Assembly (NCBI GenBank): GCA_008638375.1
Contig: CM018051.1
Location: 37,704,177-37,768,176, forward strand
Source: Nyssa sinensis
Taxonomy: Eukaryota; Streptophyta; Magnoliopsida; Cornales; Nyssaceae
DNA length: 64,000 nt
Direction: 5' to 3'
Under the pieces are notes generated by a model. It had not been told where the DNA came from, searched no databases, and saw only the letters and a program-made list of their open reading frames with translations. The position numbers were made by a program, and so were the translations under genes. This document shows, in pieces, positions 40,620 to 50,190 of the stretch (its first letter is position 1; every line of letters starts with the position of its first letter).

Positions 40620-41970
40620 GTGAGAAAAATCGATCTTTGTCCTATTTGGACCATTGGGAAGGAATTTGACCAATTGCAAGATAGTTCACAATATGGGCAA
40701 ACCAAAGAGGTTTCATTAATGACACAGAAAAAAGTTGCTCGTCAGGAAACGAGTCATGCAAAGGTTGAGTGTCACTCGTGTGCTCAACAAAAATGCGGGA
40801 CAGGTGGTCGGCTACGACATTTTTGGAACCTTTCTTGTCCCGAATTTCCAAATGAAACTCTTGAAGCAAAAAAATCCACCTAATCAATCTTGGCTTGGTC
40901 TCTTTCTTGGAAAGTAAATGCCGCAAAGCAGCATGGTCGGTATAGACAACTACCTTAGAGCCAAGGAGGTAAGAACGGAACTTATCCAAAGCAAAGACTA
41001 CAGCGAGAAACTCTTTCTCTGTGGTGGTGTAATTCAACTGAGCATCATGAAGAGTCTTACTCGCATAGTAAATGGCATATGGAAGTTTTTCTACCCTTTT
41101 TTCCAAAACAGCTCCAACTACTTAGTCGGAGGCATCACACATAATTTCAAAAGGCATGGACCAATTAGGTGGTTGCATGATCGGGGCGGAGGAAAGAGAG
41201 TCACGAAGCTTTTCAAAAGCCGCCACACATGCACTATCAAAGACAAATGGAGTATCATTGGCAAGAAGATTACACAAGGGCCTAGAGATCTTACTAAAGT
41301 CCTTGATAAATCGACGATAGAAACTCGCATGTCCTAGAAATGATCAAACTTGCTTGACCGTGGTAGGATGCAGAAGCTTAGCAATGAGATGGACTTTGGC
41401 CTTGTCGACCTCAATCCCTCTCTTAGACACAATGTGTCCCAACATAATCCCCTCTTGAACCATAAAATGGCTCTTTTCCCAACTAAGCACAAGATTTGTC
41501 TCCTTGCAACGCTTCAAAACTTTGGTCAAGTTTTGGAGACAATCATCAAACGAGGGGCCAAAAACAGAGAAGTCATCCATGAAGACTTCTAAAAATTTCT
41601 GTACCATGTCGGAGAAGATAGACATCATGCACCTCTGAAAGGTCGCCGATGCATTACACAATCCAAAAGGCATGCGGCGATATGCATATGTGCCAAATGG
41701 ACAAGTGAAAGTGGTCTTCTCTTGATCCTCTAGAAAGATCGCAATTTGGTTATATCCAGAATAACCATCAAGAAAGCAATAATAGCTTTGACCCGCTAAC
41801 CTCTCCAAGATTTGATCAATGAATGGGAGAGGAAAGTGGTCTTTTCGGGTCATAGAGTTGAGCTTGCGATAATCAATACAAACTCTCCACCCTGTAGTGG
41901 TGCGCATAGGGACAAGCTCACCCTTATCACTCTCAACAATAGTGATACCAGACTTCTTTGGTACCACTTA
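40620..41970 (-). pseudogene. Athila reverse transcriptase and RNase H, with nonsense codons
   Basis: RT shows WRVCIDYRKLNSMTRKDHFP, GYSGYNQIAI and PFGLCNASATFQRCM, with active-site FMDD in EVFMDDFSVFG. RNase H-region motifs include [29 protein letters not shown] and [10 protein letters not shown]. All segments share the gag frame. Stops: TAA at 41968-41970 (before VPKKSG), TGA at 41344-41346 (between VKQV and SFLGHASFYRRF) and TAA at 41122-41124. These could each be single-base changes from sense codons. 42000-42204, upstream, is the linker to RT and contains no other gene. Confidence 0.9.
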
Positions 41971-42204
41971 GGTGGGACTCACCCACTTACTATCAGAAAT
42001 TAGGTAAATAATATCCCGCATCTAGTAATTTGACAACTTCTTTCATGACAACCTCCTTCATGTTGGGATTAAACCTTCTCTAAATTTCTCGAGATGGCTT
42101 TGCATCATCCTCTAAATGAATACTGGTGCATACAAATAGATGGATCAATCCCTTTTAAATCAGCTACGAACCAACCTATAGCACTCTTGTGCTCTCTAAG
42201 AACC

Positions 42205-43095
42205 TCAAGAAGACTGGCACTCTTGCTCACTTGAAAGATTAGAAGCAATGATAATAGGGAGAGTGTCATCGGGTCCCAAGAATGAATACTTAAGAATAGT
42301 CGAAAGTGGCTTCAACTCAAGCTTTGGAGGAACCTCTAAAGATGGAAGAGCAGGGGTGCTCGCAAGATTAGGTAGGGGTTTCGGTCTAGACTTCCAAGGA
42401 GGATAGTCTATAAAAGTAGAACAGTCAAGCAATGAATTGACTTCTTCAATAGAACCATAAATATCAAAAGCATCACTATCAAAGTAAGTCAAACATCTCT
42501 CCAAAGGATCCTCAATCAAGATTTGAGGGAGAGATTCCTCAACTATCTCATTAATCATATCCACTGAAAAACAATCTTCCTCATGTGGAGGTTGTTGTGA
42601 AGCATTGAAAACATTGAGCCTCACAGTCATATTCCCAAAAGAAATATCCATCACCCCAGTTCGACAATTAATACATGCATGAGCAGTAGCTAAGAAGGGT
42701 CGACCTAAGATGACGAAAATTTGACGTTTACGGGTCATGGGCGGGCTCCATGTCTAAAACTAAAAATCAACTGGAAAGTAGAATTTGTCTACTTTCACCA
42801 AAACATCCTCAATGATCCCACGAGGTATCTTGATGGATCTGTCAGCTAACTGCAAAGACACCGTCGTAGGCTTCAACTCACCTAACCCAAATTGCTTATA
42901 GACAGAGTATGGCAACAAATTGACGTTTGCCCCCAAGTCAAGGAGCGCCCTCTCTGTAATGTGATTACCTATGACACAAGAAATTGTAGGGGCTCCAGGA
43001 TCTTTGAACTTAGGTGCAGTTTGGTGCTGGAGAATTGAGCTCACTTGCTCTGTTAAAAATACCTTCTTTGACACATGAGTTTTAGCTTTTTGCTT
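42205..43095 (-). pseudogene. Athila aspartic protease and protease-RT linker
   Basis: The minus strand from 43074 carries a retropepsin-like region with ALLDLGANVNLLPYSVY (D-L-G-A in place of D-S/T-G-A, as usual in this clade), followed by VSLQLADRSIKIPRGI. The linker begins ILGRPFLATAHACI and runs to 42205. Between them (about 42738-42775) the expected reading briefly moves to another frame, consistent with a compensating pair of small indels. A TAA at 43096-43098 separates it from gag in the same frame. Confidence 0.85.
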
Positions 43096-44934
43096 TTAAG
43101 TGCAAAGGTCTTTCAAGAATTTGGCATAGGAAGGAATTTGCTTGACTGCATCAAGAAGTGGCAAATTAATCTTAACTTGCTTAAAAATATCAAGCATTTC
43201 CTCCATATTTGCACCCTTTTTCCCAAAAGGAGAAGGGTTGGCCAAGCAGGAAGGGTAAGGGGCCTTGGTCATATAGGATGCCACAGGAATACTCAAAGGA
43301 TCACTTGGGTATGAAGAATCCCCTTTTTGCAAATTCTCATTCTCACCTTCATCCTTTTTAGAAGCACTTGTCAATTCACCCTCAGCCTTATATTCAACTT
43401 TGTTATCTACCACTCTCCCACTCCTAAGAGTAGTTATGGCTTTAGCTTGCTCATGATATTGATCATTGAGGTTGGAAGACTCTACCCCATATTGGCTTTT
43501 AGGGTTATTCACCGGTTGACTTGGTAAACGTCCCTCATCTCTTCTACTCACAGCTTGTGCTAGTTGTCCCATTTGGGATTCTAGCTTCGAGATGGACTGA
43601 GTGTGTGAGTGGAGCAATTGAGTGTTAGACTGATGATTTGACTCTAAAGCTTGCAAAGCACTCAACACCTTGTCCTCAAAAGCTGAATTTCTAGGGGGAG
43701 GAGGTGGTTGTTGATATTGTTGAGGAGGAGGACGGTAGGATGATGATGGAAAAGAATTAGGCATGTTTGGCCTTGAATTTTGTGAGAATGGAGGATTTGA
43801 GGCTTGAGGCCTCCAAGAAAAATTTGGATGGTTTCTCCATCCCGGGTTGTAATAGTTAGAATATGGATCATTACCCGGTTTGAAAAAACCTTGAAGAGCA
43901 TTAACTTGCTCTTCCACAAACTCTGGATATTGTGGGGCTAAGGGACAGTCTGACACATAATGAGTTGGGCATGAACATAAAGCACATACCTCTTGAGTGG
44001 AAGGAGCAGAAGTAGAAACTTGTCCCCTAGCCAAAACTTGGTCTAATTTCCTAGACAACGCCGCAACTTGTTCTTGGACATCCACAACTTGTCCAAATTC
44101 ATAAATGCCACCTCTTTTAGGGACACTAAAGGAGGTGGGTGGAGCTCTCCGACTTGCTGAGGCATGGTGTTGTGAATTCTCACTAAGGGTCTCAAAAAGA
44201 TCCCATGCCTCATCCTGATTCTTGTTGAGGAAAGTCCCTCCACAAGCAGAGTCAATCATTTGATGGTTTTGCTCTGTGATACCGTCATAAAAACTCTGTA
44301 CCAACTGCCAACGCATGATATCATGATGGGGACACTTCCTATGAAGGTCCAAAAATCTCTCCCAAGCTTCATGAAAAGACTTGCCATCGAGTTGAGTAAA
44401 ATTTGTGATGGCTCTTCTCATATCATTGGTTTTGCCTATAGAAAAGTATTTTTTTAAAAAATTTTGTTGGAGTTGAGTCCAAGTTGTTATGGAATTTGTA
44501 GGCAGAGAACCGAGCCATTGTTTGGCTCTATCCTTCAATGAAAAAGGGAACAACCTTAACTTAAGAGCATTCTCACTCAGATTTTGCACATTGACAGTGG
44601 TGCAAAGCTCTAAAAATTCATTTAGATGTTGGTATGGGCCCTCATTTGATTTCCCATAAAAAGATGGTAACATCTGAATGGTTTGAGGTCTAATTTCATA
44701 ATGCCCAGTTACAGTAGGCATTTGAATACATGAAGGGTTGGTATATGTTGTAGGAACAAAATGAGTCTTAAGAGGCTGTGGTTGTTGTTGTCTACCATTA
44801 TCAGCCATGTCTATAGAAATAGGATTTCCTAAAACCTCAGACTTAATGGACAAACTACGAAAAGCTCTCAAGGTTCTTTCTAGCTCAAGGTCTAATTTCT
44901 TTAAGTTTGGGTTGTACAAACGGCAACCAAACAT
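43096..44934 (-). CDS. Athila gag, 612 residues, open
   Basis: The frame opens at ATG 44934 (M-F-G-C-R); a conserved alternative start, MADNGRQQQPQP, lies about 125 bp further on. The nucleocapsid-core region has LPSFYGKSNEGPYQHLNEF, LRLFPFSLKDRAKQWLGSL and 'TTWTQLQQNFLKKYF', typical of Ty3/gypsy gag, then CPHHDIMRWQLVQSFYDGI. A CCHC knuckle CALCSCPTHYVSDC is followed by a Pro/Gln/Asn-rich stretch. Gag packages element RNA in virus-like particles in the cytoplasm. It ends at TAA 43096-43098; because the protease follows in the same frame, this is probably an acquired stop in a gag-pol fusion. Confidence 0.9.
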   Translation of the reverse strand: MFGCRLYNPNLKKLDLELERTLRAFRSLSIKSEVLGNPISIDMADNGRQQQPQPLKTHFVPTTYTNPSCIQMPTVTGHYEIRPQTIQMLPSFYGKSNEGPYQHLNEFLELCTTVNVQNLSENALKLRLFPFSLKDRAKQWLGSLPTNSITTWTQLQQNFLKKYFSIGKTNDMRRAITNFTQLDGKSFHEAWERFLDLHRKCPHHDIMRWQLVQSFYDGITEQNHQMIDSACGGTFLNKNQDEAWDLFETLSENSQHHASASRRAPPTSFSVPKRGGIYEFGQVVDVQEQVAALSRKLDQVLARGQVSTSAPSTQEVCALCSCPTHYVSDCPLAPQYPEFVEEQVNALQGFFKPGNDPYSNYYNPGWRNHPNFSWRPQASNPPFSQNSRPNMPNSFPSSSYRPPPQQYQQPPPPPRNSAFEDKVLSALQALESNHQSNTQLLHSHTQSISKLESQMGQLAQAVSRRDEGRLPSQPVNNPKSQYGVESSNLNDQYHEQAKAITTLRSGRVVDNKVEYKAEGELTSASKKDEGENENLQKGDSSYPSDPLSIPVASYMTKAPYPSCLANPSPFGKKGANMEEMLDIFKQVKINLPLLDAVKQIPSYAKFLKDLCT

Positions 44935-45201
44935 AAAACAAATAAACCTATCCAATCAAATATACCAACTGTAGCAAAAATAAAATGCAAAGAGAAGGGA
45001 AAGATTTCACCGTGATAGATTGCAAAGCAGGTAGAATTTTTCTTCTTTTTTTTTTTTATCAACCCGCGTTTGCTCCAATCGACTCGGCTTCTCTTTAGCT
45101 TTTTATAATTGCTGCACACCAAAGACAAAGAAAAAGAATAATAACAGAAAATAAAGAATTAAAATAAAAATCAACTACTAAATTTTTTAACAATTCAACA
45201 G

Positions 45202-45219
45202 TCCCCGGCAACGGCGCCA
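45202..45219 (-). other. Primer-binding site, tRNA-Asp type (Athila element)
   Basis: Plus-strand TCCCCGGCAACGGCGCCA lies 5 bp from the LTR edge and matches the 3' end of tRNA-Asp. It is the same site as at 114-131. The leader between it and gag (44935-45201) is AT-rich and without an ORF of interest. Confidence 0.92.
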
Positions 45220-45224
45220 AAAAT

Positions 45225-46424
45225 TGATCTGTCGTGGAAATCAATCGAATTACCAAACTAAACTACTAGTATAGTAGAGAAGTAAGGGTCGAACCCACAG
45301 AGACTATTAATTGTTTAAAAATTAAAGTTGAGATTAATTTTAATTCAAATTAACAAAGATTGATTGTTGTTGATTTCCTTTCTAAAGTTAAATGAGAATT
45401 ATAATTAAAGCAAATATTGAACTGAATTAACAATGAATTGAATTAAAAGAGAATTCCTAGGGTGTTGAATCCACCACTAATCTTGTAACTAGCTTCAATT
45501 GTATTAATTCTTGGTTCATTAGATTTGGATGTAAAAGATGTATTTTGGCTACAAGCCTCAATACAATCATCAAGAAAACCACGCACCAAAACCCTAAGCA
45601 CGAATCATCTTTGGTCAACACAAATTGTCTATGCTAATTCTAAGGTCATAGTCACAATTTGTTTTCCCTGAGTTATGACTCGTCTTACGGTTTTGATGTA
45701 TGTACACATATTACTATTGTATAACCACATAAATAAAATCACAGGAATTGATTATGTGAAACTGAATAATACGATCATTGCCTTAATAAAATCCCAACGT
45801 TATACAATCAACATCCAAAACTAATTAACCCAAAAATAAAAATACAAAGAAGCAAATTACTTGACTAGGGTTTCATCTAAACCCTAGGAATGAGAGAACT
45901 TAGCCTATGATAGTAGAAGAGGAGACCACCATAGCCATGGAGTTCTTCATCTTCTTCTTTTGAGTCATCTCCTTCTTTCTTCCTTTCGTCAAGATCCCCA
46001 AAAATGGCCTCCTCCTTTTCCAAAACCCTAGCTCCCAATATTATCCCCTCTTTCCAAAATTACCCCCACAAAATAAGAAAATAAGAAAAATAAAGTAAAA
46101 TTCGGTCATTAGACATTAGGGGCCGAAAAAGAGAGTTTAAAGTGTTCCAAAATAGAGCCTATAATACTAAAATAGGCCCTGGTCCACCTACATATGGACC
46201 AAGCCTCTCTTCTAACCCAAAATCACTTGTTTTCTACTTCTTTTAGCACTTCAAAGCCCAATATTTTCCTTTTGCTCCAAATCCACCACGAAATCATCAA
46301 CTTTGACGAGCTTTCTCTGCAAAGAGACAAAACAAGAATTAACTAGCAAATGCATAAATTGGAGAAATTAAAATAATAAACGTGCCAAAATATCTAGGGT
46401 TAACAAAATAAATATGCACTTTTT
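45225..46424 (-). repeat. 5' LTR of the Athila-type element, outer end truncated
   Basis: It begins TGATCTGTCGTGG and parallels the 3' LTR to 'ATGCACTTTTT' at 46424, where similarity stops. The final ~17 bp (ending TTATCACA in the other copy) are absent, and the sequence continues as the leader of the host copia element. Truncation at the outer edge suggests a deletion after insertion. Confidence 0.9.
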
Positions 46425-46843
46425 GACATGGCAATGCTGACGTGTTTGATGATGTGGCAAAAGTGGGCCTTGATGATGATGTGGTAGAATGACATGGAGA
46501 ATTTGATGATGTGGAATGCTGACATGGTTGTACCATGTACGTGCAACGTGTGTGTGAACTGTAGGGCACATGGAGCGCGTGTGAGGGCTTTGCTGGTGCA
46601 TGGAGCATGTGCGATTGACTTGCTGACACATGGAATGCATGATTGGTTGGGCAAGCTCTTTAGGTTGGTGGATTTGGCGTCAGTTGGTGAAGCTTGATAC
46701 TAATGATGTGAGGGAGTGGTTTGTGGTTTTTGTTGGTTAAAACATTGAAGATTGATAGGAGCAGATGGCTGAAAACAATGTTGTGAGGACCCTCGGATGG
46801 GCAGTGGCTGCAGTGTAGTGGTAGTGGTTGAAGGAACAAAGTG
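46425..46843 (-). mobile_element. Leader of the second copia element with GATGATGTGG-type repeats
   Basis: This stretch lies between the Athila insertion and the copia PBS. It contains several 'GATGATGTGG', 'TGACATGG' and 'GCACATGGAGC' variants. Similar 'GACGTGG' phrases occur on the other side of the Athila element at about 28610-28645, consistent with one interrupted leader. Overlapping short ORFs in all frames are not supported. Confidence 0.6.
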
Positions 46844-46855
46844 GCTCTGATACCA
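46844..46855 (-). other. Copia primer-binding site (initiator-Met tRNA)
   Basis: Plus-strand GCTCTGATACCA is the complement of TGGTATCAGAGC, the standard Ty1/copia primer site. It lies directly against the LTR start (TGTTGATTG) and shows that the element runs on the minus strand. Confidence 0.92.
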
Positions 46856-47047
46856 TGTTGATTGAATGAAAGAATATTATATATATTGTATATACAACCT
46901 TATGAGTGACCTCTTTATATCGAAAGGAAGTGAGCTATACAAGGTAATAACAAAATAAAGAAATAAACATATAAAGAATATGCTATAAGAAATACCCTAA
47001 CGCTAATTATACATAGTAGATTATGTCTATAAGCTATATATCTAACA
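46856..47047 (-). repeat. 5' LTR of the second copia element
   Basis: 192 bp with TGTTGATTG at one end and TATCTAACA at the other, flanked outside by GTAGT. It belongs with the gag-integrase remnant at 25801-28480. The 3' LTR is missing, because the 3' part of that element ends at the glycosyltransferase pseudogene. Confidence 0.85.
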
Positions 47048-47114
47048 GTAGTTACTAATTGGCCAGTCAGATAAGGTTCTATTCACGTGGTGTTAGTTCT
47101 CTCTGTCCATACAA

Positions 47115-47242
47115 TTGACATGAGTTCGATTTTTCCCTGCAGGATGGGAGAGTTAGAGAAACATTCGATTTTTCCCTACAAGGATGGGAGAGTTAGAGAA
47201 ACATTGTAAGGAGATAGACCAGAAAAAGAGTGTGTGTGTGTA

Positions 47243-47290
<48 letters not shown>
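47115..47290. repeat. Short tandem duplication followed by (GT)n(GA)n microsatellite
   Basis: 'TTCGATTTTTCCCTGCAGGA' plus 'GGGAGAGTTAGAGAAACA' occurs twice in tandem (about 47127-47161 and 47162-47200). It is followed by GT repeats (47230-47258) and GA repeats to 47290. A similar 'GTAAGGAGACAAACCAGAAAA' phrase recurs near 51690 and 52730, indicating a shared dispersed repeat. Confidence 0.8.
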
Positions 47291-47291
<1 letters not shown>

Positions 47292-47480
47292 ATTCAATGA
47301 AAAAAGAAAATAAACAGATCATTGAATAAAATAATTATACAAGTGCTCCCTCCAAACCATTTTAAGACAAATGGATTGGATTGAAACCATTCTCCAAAAA
47401 GAATTTTTTTTTTGGAATAACTCCAAAAATTGAAACACCGTTGTTTTAACCCTTTGATGAAAGGCCATACTTTTCTTTTG

Positions 47481-47989
47481 GGTAAATTACAGTGACCTCC
47501 CCTAAAATTTTTGACAATTACACTGAAATCTTCTAAGGTTTCTGAAATTACAGTGACCTCTCCTACTTTAGGTGACAATATACATATATCTCCTTCTAGT
47601 CAATTTGTTTCTTCAAAATGACAAAATTTCCTCCTTGATTAATAATTTTTTGCATTTTTTCAATTTAGACCAATTTTTCTAACCTTTTTTAAAGTTTTTT
47701 TTTTTAAATTTATATAAAAATAAATTTTAGGTAAATAACTTATTTCAATGTTATTAAATTAAATTTAAGGTTTTTATCAATATTTATTTAGAAAATGAAA
47801 AAACTAGTTGGTCAAATTTAAAATAAAATATGAAAAGGGCAGTTTTGACATCTTGAATAAAAAATTTGACTAGAGGAGAGTATCTGTATATTGTCAGGTA
47901 AAGTAGAGGAGGTCAGTGTAATTTCAAAAACTTTAAGGAAGATCAGTATAATTGTCAGAAATCTCAGGAGAAGTCAATGTAATTTACTC
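47481..47989. mobile_element. Foldback MITE with long terminal inverted repeats, MULE type
   Basis: 509 bp with inverted repeats of roughly 125 bp: the left end GGGTAAATTACAGTGACCTC corresponds to the reverse complement of the right end (AGTCAATGTAATTTACTC), and inner blocks continue to pair. Both sides carry TTTTCTTTT (47472-47480 and 47990-47998), a perfect 9-bp target duplication as expected for Mutator-like elements, although the T-rich context weakens it slightly. There is no transposase. Confidence 0.85.
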
Positions 47990-47998
47990 TTTTCTTTT

Positions 47999-48246
47999 TC
48001 TTTTTCTTTTTTTAAAAAAAAGAATTTGAATTGCTCAATTCTATTGCATAAAAAATTGTTTCTTTAGAACTCGTCAGTGCCGTCAACATAGTAAGACCTA
48101 TAGGTGAGGCAATGAGGCAAGAGGATACACAGGAGAGTTCTAGGCTTAGGTAAGCCAAAAAGAATTCACTCTTTAGATCAATGTCTACGAGATCAAATAG
48201 CTATTCAGAATTTGTAAATTCCTAGGAATTTAACATAGCCAAAATT
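47999..48246. other. Unassigned sequence before the caulimovirid fragment
   Basis: No gene or repeat is recognised here. It contains T/A runs next to the MITE and then ordinary AT-rich sequence that may already belong to the viral relic. Confidence 0.4.
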
Positions 48247-48669
48247 GTGCAAAATTTACGAAATTGGGATATTTTTAGAGTATCCATCAAAACTATTTAC
48301 AAAGTTGAAACTTTTGAAAGAGTTTCATATCAACACATCAAAATTAGTGAAATGACTCTCTCTTTGAGTAATGAATATGAAACTATTCATCTTCTTGACT
48401 TAGGAAGCATTCAAAATCATTGTAAAAAATATAGTACATCCACTTTGGACTAGTACAAGTAGTAGTCAAACCTCTCACAAAATTAGATTTGAATACCTAA
48501 ATTCTTTTATGTTTAAGAGATTGTAGGCACCGAAAATCTGAAGACTCACTTTTAGGTACTCTTATATCTTGTTAAGTGCTGTTAAACAAGAAAATGGCCA
48601 AATCATACTTCAAGATGGCCAACCAATTCAAAATATGGTACCCACATTGGTATTTTTAATCACAAAACA
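48247..48669 (+). pseudogene. Endogenous caulimovirid, probable movement-protein region (fragment)
   Basis: A plus-strand frame reads VSIKTIYKVETFERVSYQHI and then 'YETIHLLDLGSIQNHCKK', loosely resembling the N-terminal part of the movement-protein domain of florendovirus/petuvirus-type pararetroviruses. It is followed by stops. Sequence up to 48669 continues on the other side of the small copia insertion. Identification is weaker than for the coat-protein part. Confidence 0.45.
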
Positions 48670-49694
48670 TGTTGTAGATATGATTGTAAATATTTATCGA
48701 ATCTGTAACTTAATTTAGGCATTAGATTGAGCTTAATCTGTAACTTAGTTTAGGCATTAGATTGATTGATTGTATTGATTGATGATTGCATTAATTGTAG
48801 GAATTAATTTAGGATAATTTTCGTATTTACTTCTAAGTTGTGACTATAAATCTTAACCTCCTAGAGAGAAGAATAAATATATTTCATTATCTAAAATACT
48901 TTTGACATGGTATCAGAGAAACTTTTCTAAACCATAGTTTCTGTTTCTTGGTCCTCCCTTTCTCAGTGCCTCTCGTTTCCCTTTACCCCTCTCGGCTCCT
49001 TCGACACCTCTCGACAGAGCATTTAAGCTCCTTTGCCACCTCTCAGCTCCTTTGGCACCTCTCGGCCTCTTTGGCCCAGCCTCTCATCACCCTCGGTAGA
49101 GCCTCTCAGCTCCCTCAGGCCAGGAAGTCTCGGCCAACTTTTCTTGCTTCCCAAATCTTTGCTCTAGGAATTTCTTTATCCTATCATGGTTGATAAATTG
49201 GACACCAATGACAACAAGGAATATTTTTTTATTGGATCATTGACCAATACAAAATTGAAGAGTTCCAACGAATAGACCAAACATATTGAAGTTGATTGTT
49301 ATTTTATTCGATCTAAAGTAGAGTCCAAGGAAATCACCACTCCGTTTGTTCCTTTTGGTATTTAACTTGCTGATATCTTTACCAAAACTTTATCAAAGAC
49401 TACCATCGACTCTATTTGTAACAAGCTGGGAGTTATAGATATATATACTCTCCAGTTTAAGGGGGAGTGTTGTAAATATTGTTTGTAAACATTGACCGAA
49501 TTTGTAACTTAATTTTGAGCTTAATCTGTAGCTTAATTTAGCCATTAGATTGATTGATTTATTGTATTGATTGATTGTGTTAATTGTAGGGACTAATTTT
49601 GGATGGTTTCCTTATGTACTTGTAAGTTGTGACTAAATCTTGACCTCTTAGAGAAAAGAATATATCTTTTTCATTCTCTAAAATCTCCTTGGCA
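48670..49694 (+). mobile_element. Internally deleted Ty1/copia element, 1,025 bp, inserted in the caulimovirid
   Basis: 5' LTR 48670-48907 and 3' LTR 49468-49694, both starting TGTTGTA and ending in CA; PBS TGGTATCAGAG at 48908-48918; polypurine tract AAGGGGGAG at about 49459-49467; perfect 5-bp target duplication AAACA (48665-48669 and 49695-49699). The 549-bp internal part has a gag-like start (MVDKLDTNDNKEYF) and then the C-terminal RNase H region (TKHIEVDCYFIRSKVESKEI, LADIFTKTLSK) with a stop. Everything between has been deleted. The 5' LTR has an extra internal repeat of a 'TTTAGGCATTAGATTGA' segment. It must have been mobilised by another element's enzymes if the deletion preceded insertion. 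Confidence 0.9.
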
Positions 49695-50190
49695 AAACAC
49701 TTCATAAGAGACCACTCCATCATGGAATACAGATCTTCTGAATTATTAACAAATTTAAGATGTAAAAATCTGGATGATTTCAGATGGTATAAGAACATGT
49801 TTATTGTAAAATTCCGTCAAAGACTTGGCAATAATCAAGAATTCTGGAAAGATAAGTTTGTTGATGGGCTTCCAACCCTTTTTACAAAACGAGTCAAAAT
49901 GAAACTTATAGAAGCTAATAATGGTGCTTTACCATATCATACAACGACATACGGAGATATCATCACAATGGTAAATCTCATAGGCTTGCAAATCTGCTTT
50001 GAAATTAGGTTGCATTCTCAACTCCTAAGTCTCCATATGATTGAAAGATCTGAATTAGGATCATGGTGTCAACTATTTGGATACCAAATAATCCAAAGTC
50101 CATATCATCATAAAATGTCACCCTCAAATAAAAAAGACAAAGAAAAATATAAGAAGTACAAGAGAAAATAAAAAATAAAAATAACAAAAA
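49695..50190 (+). pseudogene. Endogenous caulimovirid coat-protein region
   Basis: An open stretch of about 155 codons shows the pattern of caulimovirid/petuvirus-like coat proteins: LRCKNLDDFRWYKNMF, EFWKDKFVDGLPTLFTKRV, TTTYGDIITM, ERSELGSWCQLFG, and a Lys-rich tail (NKKDKEKYKKYKRK). The coat protein encapsidates viral DNA. This is an old genomic copy; its upstream part is cut by the copia insertion and a premature end follows. I judge the family from these motifs only. Confidence 0.75.

Larger units (their letters stand above)
28663..46424 (-). mobile_element. Athila-type Ty3/gypsy element, about 13.1 kb plus a 4.66-kb nested insertion
   Basis: The element runs on the minus strand: 5' LTR (45225-46424), tRNA-Asp PBS (45202-45219), gag-pol in one frame (44934 to 39493, finishing at 34825-34739 beyond a nested element), env-position ORF (32716-31583), polypurine tract and 3' LTR (28663-29878). 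By eye the two LTRs are roughly 97% alike. The outer ~17 bp of the 5' LTR are missing, so no target duplication can be shown. It sits inside the second copia element, between that element's leader and gag. Confidence 0.9.

Noticed and set aside
46339..46697. Overlapping His/Cys-rich ORFs on both strands
   Set aside because: They are generated by degenerate GATGATGTGG and CACATGG repeats in the copia leader and LTR.
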